NCBI GenBank assembly: GCA_012839035.1
Contig: DUOB01000045.1
Location: 1 to 55,943 of the forward strand
From: Propionibacterium sp.
GTDB taxonomy: Bacteria; Actinomycetota; Actinomycetes; Propionibacteriales; Propionibacteriaceae
Length of the DNA stretch: 55,943 nt
Direction: 5' to 3'
The notes below the pieces were generated by a model that was not told the DNA's origin, searched no databases, and saw only the letters and a list, made by a program, of their open reading frames with translations. A program made the translations under genes and the position numbers. This document shows positions 26,976 to 34,506 of this stretch, piece after piece (position 1 is the stretch's first letter; the number at the start of each line of letters is the position of its first letter).

Positions 26976-26986
26976 ACGTAGTACGT
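26976..26986. promoter_or_regulatory. Palindromic operator candidate for the toxin-antitoxin pair
   Basis: ACGTA-G-TACGT is a perfect palindrome around one central base, within a longer imperfect dyad from CAGA to TCTG. It lies 16 bases before the antitoxin start and just ahead of the GGAGG ribosome-binding site. GTATC also recurs three times nearby. AbrB-type antitoxins bind such dyads in their own promoters, so autoregulation is likely but unproven. Confidence 0.5.
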
Positions 26987-27002
26987 ATCTGGAGGAAGCG
27001 CG

Positions 27003-27230
27003 ATGAAGTTGAACAGCAAGGGTCAGGTGACGATTCCAGCTGATTTGCGTCGTAGTCACGGGTTCGTCGAGGGCGACGAGGTCGAGGTGATCGCTGACGG
27101 CGCGACGCTGAGAATCGTGCATGCCGGGCGCGAGGCGTCCCGGGGCAGGCGTCTGGTGGAGCGGATGCGAGGAACGGCAAGCACGTCCATGTCCACGGAC
27201 GAGCTGATGGCATTGCTCCGTGACGACTGA
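27003..27230 (+). CDS. vapB: AbrB/MazE-fold antitoxin
   Basis: 75 residues. The first 45 form a SpoVT-AbrB swapped-hairpin DNA-binding domain (MKLNSKGQVTIPADLRRSHG, then GDEVEVIADGATLRIV). The C-terminal 30 residues are the likely toxin-binding tail (STDELMALLRDD). A GGAGG ribosome-binding site precedes the ATG. It overlaps the toxin gene by 11 bases, the standard antitoxin-first arrangement. It should neutralise the PIN toxin and repress the operon. Confidence 0.88.
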   Translation: MKLNSKGQVTIPADLRRSHGFVEGDEVEVIADGATLRIVHAGREASRGRRLVERMRGTASTSMSTDELMALLRDD

Positions 27231-27636
27231 CACGACGCTCGTGGACTCAAACGTCCTGTTGGACATCACAACGGACGACCCCACGTGGGCGAACTGGTCC
27301 GCGTCCGCGCTGGCCAACGCCTTGGATCGCGGGCCAGTCGTGATCAACCCGATTGTGTATGCCGAGGTTTCCGTTGCATTCGATCGCATCGAGGACCTCG
27401 ATCATGCGTTGCCTGTCGCTCAATTCGATCGCGAGCACCTGCCGTGGTCAGCGGGCTTCGTCGCAGGAAAGGCGTTCTTGGCATACCGGAAGCGAGTCGG
27501 TCAGCGACTGACGCCACTCCCCGACTTCTATATCGGAGCACACGCTGCCGTGGCCCGCTATCGCCTGCTCACCCGTGACCGTCGTCGTTATGCCACCTAT
27601 TTCCCAACCGTGGAGCTCATCACTCCCGAGAACTGA
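27220..27636 (+). CDS. vapC: PIN-domain ribonuclease toxin
   Basis: 138 residues of the PIN fold. Acidic metal-binding residues expected in the family are visible: D9 in LVDSNVLLD, E49 in VYAEV, D102 in LPDFYIGAHA and D120 in LLTRDRRRYATYF. VapC toxins cut specific RNAs, often tRNA. The GTG start overlaps the antitoxin. The stop lies two bases from the end of the convergent accD gene, a tight insertion point that suggests the pair arrived between existing genes. Confidence 0.9.
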   Translation: MTTDTTLVDSNVLLDITTDDPTWANWSASALANALDRGPVVINPIVYAEVSVAFDRIEDLDHALPVAQFDREHLPWSAGFVAGKAFLAYRKRVGQRLTPLPDFYIGAHAAVARYRLLTRDRRRYATYFPTVELITPEN

Positions 27637-27638
27637 GG

Positions 27639-29111
27639 TCAGAGCGGGATGTTCGTGTGGTTCCCGCGGTCACCGCGATCGTTGCGGGCGATTGCCCCCG
27701 CGAGGGCCGACCGGGTCTCGTCGGGGGGAATGATCTCGTCCACCACACCGATCTCGACGGCCTTCTCCACTCCACCGGCGATGCGCTCGTGCTCGGCGGC
27801 GAGCTCGGCCTCGACCTGCGGGCGCAGGTCCTCCGGGGTCGCAGCAAGCTTGCGGCGATGCAGGATGCGGATGGCGGCCACCGGACCCATCACTGCGACC
27901 TCCGCGCCCGGCCAGGCGAACACCTGCGTCGCACCGAGGGACTTGCCGTTCATGGCGATGTACGCACCCCCGTACGCCTTCCGCGTCACCAGCGTCACAC
28001 GCGGGACGACGGCCTCGCCGAAGGCATGCAGCAGCTTGGCCCCGCGGCGTACGACGCCGTCCCACTCCTGGCCCACCCCCGGCAGATAACCGGGGACGTC
28101 CACGAGCACGACGAGCGGAATGCCGAACGCGTCGCACATCCGCACGAACCGGGCCGCCTTCTCCGCCGACAGCGAGTCGAGGCAGCCGCCGAGGCGCAGC
28201 GGGTTGTTGGCGATCACGCCGACCGTGCGGCCCGCGAGCCTGCCGAGCGCGATCGTGACGTTGGGGGCCCAGCGGGAGTGGAGTTCGATGACGGAGCCGT
28301 CGTCGAGGAGCCCCTCGATGAGGGGGTGGACGTCGTACGCCCGCTTGGGCGACGCCGGCAGGTAGGCCGCCAGGTCCTCGTCCGCCACGTCGTCCGCGAC
28401 CACGCCCTGATTCGCAATCAGCCCGACCAGTCGGCGTCCCTGCGCCATTGCCTGGGCCTCGTCGTCGGTGACCACGTGCACGACGCCGGAGCGACGCGAG
28501 TGCGTGTCCGGCCCGCCGAGGCGAAGCATGTCGACGTCCTCACCGGTCACGGAGCGGACGACGTCCGGGCCGGTCACGAAGATCCGGCCCTCGGGCGCGA
28601 GGATGACGATGTCGGTGAGCGCCGGACCATAGGCGGCACCACCGGCCGCAGCGCCGAGCACGATCGAGATCTGCGGGATCTTGCCGGACGCGCGGGTCAT
28701 CGCGTGGAAGATCTGACCGACGGCGTGCAGGGAGAGGACCCCCTCCGCCAGCCGTGCGCCACCCGAGTGCCAGATCCCCAGGATGGGGACCCGGTCGGTC
28801 ATGGCGCGTTCGTACGCCTTCACGACCGCCGCGCAGCCGTCCACACCCATCGCCCCGCCCATCACGGTGGCGTCGGAGCAGAAGGCCACCACCCGGCAAC
28901 CCTGGACGGTCCCCATTGCGGCGAGCATCCCCGAACCGTCATCGGGGGTGATGAGCTCCATCGATCCCTCGTCGAGCAGGGCCGCCAGCCGATAGTGCGG
29001 GTTGCGTGGATCCTGGTCGCGAGGAACCTTGACCTTCTGCGCCGGCACCGGAGGCGCGCCGGCCTCCGGAGCGGTGGGGCGAACCATCGGATGGGACTGC
29101 GTGGCGGTCAC
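27639..29111 (-). CDS. accD: Acyl-CoA (acetyl-CoA) carboxylase carboxyltransferase subunit, AccD6-like
   Basis: 490 residues with both halves of the carboxyltransferase fold. The N-terminal crotonase-like half has GIWHSGGARLAEGV and LGAAAGGAAYGPALTD; the C-terminal half has GVIANNPLRLGGCLD, DVPGYLPGVGQEWDGVVR and TRKAYGGAYIAM. It carboxylates acetyl-CoA (possibly also propionyl-CoA) using a carboxybiotin subunit encoded elsewhere. Last gene of the fatty-acid operon, as accD6 is in Mycobacterium tuberculosis. The GTG start is five bases after the fabF stop, with GGAGG in the fabF end. The last 60 residues contain the usual acyl-CoA carboxylase PPDETR block. Confidence 0.9.
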   Translation of the reverse strand: MTATQSHPMVRPTAPEAGAPPVPAQKVKVPRDQDPRNPHYRLAALLDEGSMELITPDDGSGMLAAMGTVQGCRVVAFCSDATVMGGAMGVDGCAAVVKAYERAMTDRVPILGIWHSGGARLAEGVLSLHAVGQIFHAMTRASGKIPQISIVLGAAAGGAAYGPALTDIVILAPEGRIFVTGPDVVRSVTGEDVDMLRLGGPDTHSRRSGVVHVVTDDEAQAMAQGRRLVGLIANQGVVADDVADEDLAAYLPASPKRAYDVHPLIEGLLDDGSVIELHSRWAPNVTIALGRLAGRTVGVIANNPLRLGGCLDSLSAEKAARFVRMCDAFGIPLVVLVDVPGYLPGVGQEWDGVVRRGAKLLHAFGEAVVPRVTLVTRKAYGGAYIAMNGKSLGATQVFAWPGAEVAVMGPVAAIRILHRRKLAATPEDLRPQVEAELAAEHERIAGGVEKAVEIGVVDEIIPPDETRSALAGAIARNDRGDRGNHTNIPL

Positions 29112-29116
29112 GCGGA

Positions 29117-30376
29117 TCAGGCCTCCGTCATGTGGGCATTGGTGAAGGCGATGGCGACGTTCGGGCCGCCGAAGCCGAAGGAGTTGTTGAGAGCCGCCAG
29201 ATCGCCGGCCGCGAGCTCACGCGGGGTGTTCGCCGCGATGTCGATGCCGAGGTCGGGTTCGGGGTTCTCGAGGTTGATCGTGGGGGGAACGATGCGGTGG
29301 CGCAGCGCGAGCACGGTGGCGAGCGACTCCAGGGCGCCGGCCGCACCGAGCAGGTGACCGGTCATCGACTTGGTGCCGGTGACGATCGCCCGGTTGTCAT
29401 CCCCGAGCGCGGCCCGGATCGAACCGGCCTCGGTGATGTCGCCCTGCGGGGTCGAGGTGGCGTGCGCATTGACGTGGTCGATGTCCGCCGGGGACAGGTC
29501 CCCGTCGGTGAGCGCGCGGCGCATGGCCGACGCCTGGCCCGAGCCCGTCGGATCGGGCTGGACGATGTCGTGGGAGTCGGCGGAGATGCCGGCGCCGGCG
29601 AGGGTGCCATAGATCTTGGCCCCGCGGGCCTGGGCATGTTCCAGGGTCTCGAGGACCATCACGACGGCGCCTTCACCGAGGACGAAGCCGTCCCGGTCGA
29701 CGTCCCAGGGACGGGAGGCCCGCTCGGGTTCGTCGTTGCGGCGTGACAGGGCCTGCATCTGACCGAAGGCCGCGATCGGCAGCTTGTGGACGACGCCCTC
29801 GGTGCCACCCACCACGCAGACATCGGCACGGCCGTAGCGGACGATGTCCAGGCCTTGCGCGATGGCTTCGTTGGAGGATGCACAGGCGGAGACGGGCGTG
29901 TGTACGCCGGCCTTGGCGCCGATGCGCAGGCCCACCTGGGCCGCCGGTGCATTGGCCATGAGCATGGGGATCGTGTAGGGCGACACCCGGCGCACGCCGC
30001 GCTCCTTGAGGGTGTCCCAGTTCTCCAGGATCGTTTGCAGACCGCCGATGCCGGTGCCGATCGAAACGGCCAGCCGTTCGCGGTCGAGATCATTCTCCTC
30101 GCCGAGTGCGAACCCGGCATCCGCCCAGGCCTCGAGGGCCGCGGCAACGCCGAGCTGGCTGGAACGGTCCATGCGGCGGGCCTCGACCCGCGGAATGACG
30201 GTGTCGGGCTCGACGACGACGCGGGCCGCGAACTTCGTGGGCAGATCCGCCGCCCAGTCTTCAGTGATCGCGTGGACGCCGGAACGCCCGGCCAGCAGAC
30301 TCTCCCAGGTGCTGGCGACGTCGCCGCCCAGGGGTGTCGTGGCGCCCAGGCCGGTGATGACAACGGTGCGACTCAT
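29117..30376 (-). CDS. fabF: Beta-ketoacyl-ACP synthase II
   Basis: 419 residues, full length for KAS II. The nucleophile C165 is in VSACASSNEA, the two catalytic histidines are in NAHATSTPQGD and MTGHLLGAAG, and the start VVITGLGATTPLG is canonical. It condenses malonyl-ACP with growing acyl-ACP in the cytoplasm. It follows acpP after a 130-base spacer with two stem-loops, and precedes accD by five bases. Confidence 0.95.
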   Translation of the reverse strand: MSRTVVITGLGATTPLGGDVASTWESLLAGRSGVHAITEDWAADLPTKFAARVVVEPDTVIPRVEARRMDRSSQLGVAAALEAWADAGFALGEENDLDRERLAVSIGTGIGGLQTILENWDTLKERGVRRVSPYTIPMLMANAPAAQVGLRIGAKAGVHTPVSACASSNEAIAQGLDIVRYGRADVCVVGGTEGVVHKLPIAAFGQMQALSRRNDEPERASRPWDVDRDGFVLGEGAVVMVLETLEHAQARGAKIYGTLAGAGISADSHDIVQPDPTGSGQASAMRRALTDGDLSPADIDHVNAHATSTPQGDITEAGSIRAALGDDNRAIVTGTKSMTGHLLGAAGALESLATVLALRHRIVPPTINLENPEPDLGIDIAANTPRELAAGDLAALNNSFGFGGPNVAIAFTNAHMTEA

Positions 30377-30427
30377 GTCCTGCTCTCATGTTGGGTGCGG
30401 ATGGAGATGGTGGGGGAGCACCCGGGC

Positions 30428-30492
30428 CCCGGCGGAATCCCCTCGCAGGGGACTCACGCCGGGAGCGGGTCCAGTGCCGGCGCGGAGCCGGC
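30428..30492 (-). promoter_or_regulatory. Two stem-loops between acpP and fabF
   Basis: One imperfect hairpin (CCCGGCG paired with CGCCGGG, plus an inner TCCCC/GGGGA stem) and one perfect hairpin (GCCGGC, five-base loop, GCCGGC) lie in the spacer. On the transcribed strand seven U residues follow the acpP stop, before rather than after the hairpins, so this is not a standard intrinsic terminator. It could be an RNA-processing or stability element that lets acpP be made in excess over fabF. Confidence 0.55.
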
Positions 30493-30506
30493 GTACTGCA
30501 AAAAAA

Positions 30507-30752
30507 TCAGGCCTGCGAACGCTCGATGTAGGCGACGGCGTCACCGACGGTCTTGAGGTTCTTGGCCTCTTCGTCGGGGATGGAGACGCCGAACTTGTCC
30601 TCGGCGGCATAGATGATCTCGCTCATGGCGAGGGAGTCGGCATCCAGATCGTCGATGAAGGACTTGTCCAGCTGGACGTCCTCGACCGGCACGTTGCAGA
30701 CCTCGTGGACGATCTCGGCGAGCTCGGCGCGGATTTCTTCAGTGGTAGCCAT
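30507..30752 (-). CDS. acpP: Acyl carrier protein
   Basis: 81 residues, a small acidic four-helix protein. The 4'-phosphopantetheine serine is S40 in DLDADSLAM, followed by the acidic recognition helix SEIIYAAEDKFGV. It carries acyl intermediates between the FabD, FabH and FabF enzymes encoded on either side. It ends with the TVGDAVAYIE helix. Good ribosome-binding sequence (AAAGGAGAAACC) before the ATG. Confidence 0.96.
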   Translation of the reverse strand: MATTEEIRAELAEIVHEVCNVPVEDVQLDKSFIDDLDADSLAMSEIIYAAEDKFGVSIPDEEAKNLKTVGDAVAYIERSQA

Positions 30753-30810
30753 GGGTTTCTCCTTTTGTGATTGATGGCTGGGGAACTCAGGGGAGGCGGT
30801 TGCCTCGGGG

Positions 30811-31806
30811 TCAGGGGAGGACGATGACCTGACCGGCGAAGATCAGGCCGCCGCCGAATCCCACGATGAGGGCGGTCTGGCCGCTCTTGGCCTGCCCCTC
30901 CTCATAGAGGGTCTCGATCGCGAGCGGGATCGACGCCGCGGACGTGTTGCCCTGCCGCTTGATGTCGCGCGCGACGGTGACGGACTTCGGCATCTTCAGA
31001 GTCCGGATCATCGCATCGGTGATGCGGTTGTTGGCCTGGTGGGGGATGAACAGATCGAGGTCCTCGACCTTGAGTCCGGCCTTGTCGAGCATCTCGGTGG
31101 TCTTGCGGGCAACGGTCTGGGAGGCCCACTTGAAGACGGCCTGGCCCTCCATGTAGACGGTGGGCTTCTCACCGCCCTCGTACTCGTCCCACATCTCCGT
31201 CATCTTCAACACGTCGGATGCGGCACCGTCGGCACCCCAGACGACCGGCCCGATCTTCGGCTCGTCGCTCGGGCCGACGACCGCAGCGCCCGCGCCGTCG
31301 GCGAACAGGAACGCCGTCGAACGGTCCTTGAGGTTGGTGATGTCGGTGAGGCGTTCGACACCGATCACCAGGACTTTGCTCGCCGCGCCGGAACGGACCA
31401 GCGCGTCCGCCTGGGCGAGACCCACGCAGAAGCCGGCGCAGGCAGCGGAAATGTCATAGGCGGGCGCACCCTGGGCGCCGAGCTCCAGCGCGATCTGCGG
31501 GGCGATCGCCGGGAACTGCGTCATGTGCGTCACGGTCGCGACGATCACGCAGTCGATGTCTTCACCAGCGACCCCGGCGCGCTCCATCGCCTGGCGGGCG
31601 GCCTCGACGGACATGAACTGGATCGTCTCGTCCTCGTTCGCCCAACGGCGTTCGCTGATGCCGGTGCGCTGGACGATCCACTCGTCGCTCGACTCGATCA
31701 TCGTGCACATCTCGGCGTTGTCGACCACGCGCGAGGGGCGATAGGAGCCGATGCCCATGATGCGGCTGTAGGGGGCCCCTGGCGGGGACTGGATTGTGGC
31801 GCTCAT
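30811..31806 (-). CDS. fabH: Beta-ketoacyl-ACP synthase III
   Basis: 331 residues. C123 in ISAACAGFCVGL is the nucleophile, the active-site His lies in IPHQANNRI and the Asn in RQGNTSAAS; GGGLIFAGQ closes the fold. It starts fatty-acid chains by condensing an acyl-CoA primer with malonyl-ACP; actinobacterial enzymes often favour branched primers. ATG overlaps the fabD stop (ATGA). An internal VHDxx-type start upstream is not needed. Confidence 0.95.
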   Translation of the reverse strand: MSATIQSPPGAPYSRIMGIGSYRPSRVVDNAEMCTMIESSDEWIVQRTGISERRWANEDETIQFMSVEAARQAMERAGVAGEDIDCVIVATVTHMTQFPAIAPQIALELGAQGAPAYDISAACAGFCVGLAQADALVRSGAASKVLVIGVERLTDITNLKDRSTAFLFADGAGAAVVGPSDEPKIGPVVWGADGAASDVLKMTEMWDEYEGGEKPTVYMEGQAVFKWASQTVARKTTEMLDKAGLKVEDLDLFIPHQANNRITDAMIRTLKMPKSVTVARDIKRQGNTSAASIPLAIETLYEEGQAKSGQTALIVGFGGGLIFAGQVIVLP

Positions 31807-33020
31807 CGCGTGACCTCCGTGGCGGAATTGTTCTCAATGGTCGGGTGGAGCCGCAACAGAGGCTGGCCGGGGCTGACCGGATCCCCGTCCTCGACGAGCC
31901 ATTCGGTGACAACACCGCCATGCGGGGCAGACACCGGCGTCTCGTCGCGCAATGTAGCAACGGTGCCGATCGTGCTCAGCGGGGGGAGGATGGTCTCGAC
32001 GTCGACGCCCTCGGTGCGGTTGAATGTGCCTTTGCCGGGCGAGACGACCAGGAGGAAGCTCGGGGTCGCCGTCAGCTCGGCCGGGGTGGACTGTTCCCCG
32101 TGCTTGTGGACGAACTCGACCGCTGCCGGCAGGTCGTCCGGGGTGTTGAGATTGAACAGCTCGACGCCCTTGAGGTTGCGCTTGGCAATGCCGGTGAGCG
32201 TGCCCGCGGGCGGCAGCTCGAGCAGGCCGGTCACACCCAGGTCGGCCATCGTCTCCATGCAGAGATCCCAGCGGACCGGGTTGGCGACCTGGTTGACGAT
32301 GCGGCGCAGGACTTCCTCGCCGGTCTGGACGACCTGTCCGTCGGCGTTCGACAGCAGGCGTACGCGCGGATCCCTGGTGGGCACCGAGGCGGCGAGAGCA
32401 GCAAGATGGTTGACGGCGGGCGCCATGTGGTGCGTATGGAACGCGCCGGCGACGCTCAACGGGACCATGCGGCATCGGCGGGGGGCATCCTCGGCCAGCG
32501 CGGCGAGCTGCTCGACGGTGCCGGCGGCCACGATCTGGCCGGTGCCGTTGTTGTTGGCGGCCGTGAGGCCGTGGCGCTCGATCGCCGCGAGCACTTCCTC
32601 GGGGTTGCCGCCGACCATCGCGGTCATGGAGGTCGGGGTCGCGGCACTGGCCTCGGCCATCGCCTTGCCGCGTTCGCGGACGAGGACCATGGCCTGTTCG
32701 GCGGTGAGTACGCCGGTGGCCGCCGCGGCGGTGATCTCACCGACCGAGTGGCCGGCCCCGACACCGATCAGCGGATAGGCGTCCGCGGGGGATGGGAACA
32801 GTTCAACGGCGGCCAGGAGGCCGGACACCACCAACAGGGGCTGGGCGACGGCCGTGTCCCGGATGGTTTCCGCGTCGGCCTCGGTCCCGTAATGGACGAG
32901 ATCCATTCCGGCAGCCGCCGACAACCAGTTCAGGCGTCGCGAGAACGAGGACTCTGTCAGCCACGGGCTGAGGAATCCGGGGGTCTGGGCGCCTTGTCCC
33001 GGCGCAACGATTGCGAGCAC
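31803..33020 (-). CDS. fabD: Malonyl-CoA:ACP transacylase with a C-terminal lipoyl/biotinyl-like domain
   Basis: 405 residues against about 310 for a plain FabD. Residues 1-300 carry the acyltransferase: PGQGAQ, the nucleophile S92 in GHSVGE, H195 in AGAFHTHHM. It moves malonyl from CoA to ACP. Residues 325-392 resemble a biotinyl/lipoyl attachment domain (IGTVATLRDETPVSAPHGG and VEDGDPVSPGQPLLRL). The position where the modified Lys would stand seems to be R358, so it is probably not biotinylated. GTG start. First gene of the fab operon, directly behind the FasR-like regulator. Confidence 0.9.
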   Translation of the reverse strand: MLAIVAPGQGAQTPGFLSPWLTESSFSRRLNWLSAAAGMDLVHYGTEADAETIRDTAVAQPLLVVSGLLAAVELFPSPADAYPLIGVGAGHSVGEITAAAATGVLTAEQAMVLVRERGKAMAEASAATPTSMTAMVGGNPEEVLAAIERHGLTAANNNGTGQIVAAGTVEQLAALAEDAPRRCRMVPLSVAGAFHTHHMAPAVNHLAALAASVPTRDPRVRLLSNADGQVVQTGEEVLRRIVNQVANPVRWDLCMETMADLGVTGLLELPPAGTLTGIAKRNLKGVELFNLNTPDDLPAAVEFVHKHGEQSTPAELTATPSFLLVVSPGKGTFNRTEGVDVETILPPLSTIGTVATLRDETPVSAPHGGVVTEWLVEDGDPVSPGQPLLRLHPTIENNSATEVTR

Positions 33021-33089
33021 GAGATCAACTCTGGCGCCTTCTGGCCCGCTGCGCCCCGGGCGACCCAGCCAAAGTGTGTCGTGCCGAAC

Positions 33090-33106
33090 TTGTGGGGTTC
33101 CTACAA
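33090..33106. promoter_or_regulatory. Inverted repeat in the fabD promoter, candidate FasR operator
   Basis: TTGTGGGGTTCCTACAA consists of 7-bp arms (TTGTGGG and CCTACAA, one mismatch) around GTT, about 70 bases upstream of fabD, in the 191-base gap between the regulator and the operon. In Streptomyces coelicolor FasR activates the equivalent operon by binding its promoter. Position and symmetry fit such a site; binding is inferred. Confidence 0.5.
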
Positions 33107-33211
33107 ACGGACCGGCTGGCGAAACACGGATTGTCGGTGCACGGGATGTGACGGCGATTTATCGGATCCATGGACACTGTTTGACGTTCCGATGGCCCGC
33201 TCGTGAACGGT

Positions 33212-34408
33212 TCAGCCGATCAGCCGGCCCAGGGTGAGCGCGAGCCGCAGGACATAGGCGTCCCGGGCGTCCGACGGATTGAACCCGGTGACCTCATGGA
33301 TGCGCTTGAGGCGATAGCGGACCGTATTGGGGTGAACGAACAGCAGCCGTGCCGCGCCCTCGATGGCCGAGCCCTGGTCCAGGAAGCACACGAGGGTGTC
33401 GAGCAGGCCGCCCCCGGCGTCCTGCAGCGGCTGGAACACACCGCGGGCGAGCGCGCGCCGTGCGTGGCCGTCGCCATTGAGGGCACGTTCGGGGAGGAGA
33501 TCGTCGGCGGCCACGGGGCGGGGCGCCTGGGGCCAGGCCACCGCGGCGCGGAGCCCGGAAAGGGCTGCGCGTACGCTGCCCACCGCATCGACCAAGTGCT
33601 CGACGGTTGGCCCGACGACCACGGGACCAGGGCCGAACGCGTCGAGGACCCTGTCCACGAGCAGCAGGGCACCGCCGGGCTCCGCGACCCTTTCCCCGCC
33701 CAGGACGAGAACGAGGCGGTCGCCCTGGACGCCGGTGAGCACATCGACCGTCGGGCCGAACCTGGCCCGCAGATCCTCACCGAGCCGGGGATTGTCCGTG
33801 GCAGGTGCGGGGCCGACCGTGACGCACACCGCCTGGGTCGAGGCCCAGCCCAGTGCCGAGGCGCGGGAGAGGACCGTTTCGTCGGCCTCGCCGCGGACGA
33901 CCGCGTCCACGACCATCGCCTCCAGCCGCGCGTCCCAGGCGCCCCGTGTCTCGGCTGCGCGGGCGTACACCTCCGCCGCTGCGAACGCCACCTCCCGTGA
34001 ATAGCCGAGAATTGCCGCCTGGGCGATCGGGCGATCACCGCGGGGGAGGAGTTCCTGGAGCTTCAGCTCCACGACCTCGATCGTCGTGCGCACGAGTTCG
34101 ACGGTTTGGTGGAGCGTGACGTGCCGGGCCAGCGCCTTGGGCGCGGAACCGAAGATGTCGAGGCCCTGCGCCGAGGCCTCGGGGTCCGCGAACCAGGTCA
34201 CGAAGCCGTCGATGCCGGCTCGTGCCACCACCGCCACCCACGATCGGTTGTCCGCATCGAGAGCGGTGAACCACGGGTGCCGGGCCTCCATCTCGGCCGT
34301 CGCGGCCTGCACCATCGTGCCCGCCAGACCCTGCAGTCGCTTCGCCATCGCAGTCCGCTGCCGGGACGACAATTGCGGTGGGCGCGAGGCCCGGATCTCG
34401 GCGGTCAT
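33212..34408 (-). CDS. PucR/CdaR-type regulator, FasR-like
   Basis: 398 residues. The C-terminus has the PucR helix-turn-helix (ARLLFVHPNTVRYRLKRI, then EVTGFNPSDARDAYVLRLAL). The middle has a GGDEF-derived region (VTVGPAPA, DRLVLVLGG), and the N-terminus is an alpha-helical RsbR-like segment. Its position immediately upstream of fabD matches FasR, the activator of fatty-acid synthesis genes in Streptomyces. I chose the ATG before TAEIRASRP; the frame runs 101 codons further but without family-like sequence. Divergent from a zinc-ribbon protein gene, 98 bases away. Confidence 0.85.
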   Translation of the reverse strand: MTAEIRASRPPQLSSRQRTAMAKRLQGLAGTMVQAATAEMEARHPWFTALDADNRSWVAVVARAGIDGFVTWFADPEASAQGLDIFGSAPKALARHVTLHQTVELVRTTIEVVELKLQELLPRGDRPIAQAAILGYSREVAFAAAEVYARAAETRGAWDARLEAMVVDAVVRGEADETVLSRASALGWASTQAVCVTVGPAPATDNPRLGEDLRARFGPTVDVLTGVQGDRLVLVLGGERVAEPGGALLLVDRVLDAFGPGPVVVGPTVEHLVDAVGSVRAALSGLRAAVAWPQAPRPVAADDLLPERALNGDGHARRALARGVFQPLQDAGGGLLDTLVCFLDQGSAIEGAARLLFVHPNTVRYRLKRIHEVTGFNPSDARDAYVLRLALTLGRLIG

Positions 34409-34506
34409 GTCCAGGGAGCCTAGTGGCTGGGACGGAGGCCTTGTCCGGTGTTCTGGGGACAGCCGATCGGGTGATTCAGCTCTAAGCTTCCTCCTGAGGT
34501 GTTCTG

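Noticed and set aside
27657..29357. 566-codon plus-strand frame opposite accD
   Set aside because: Antisense shadow; accD has all catalytic blocks on the minus strand.
30476..30506. Plus-strand reading of GCCGGC hairpin followed by A-run as a terminator
   Set aside because: The run is A on that strand, and no plus-strand gene ends here.
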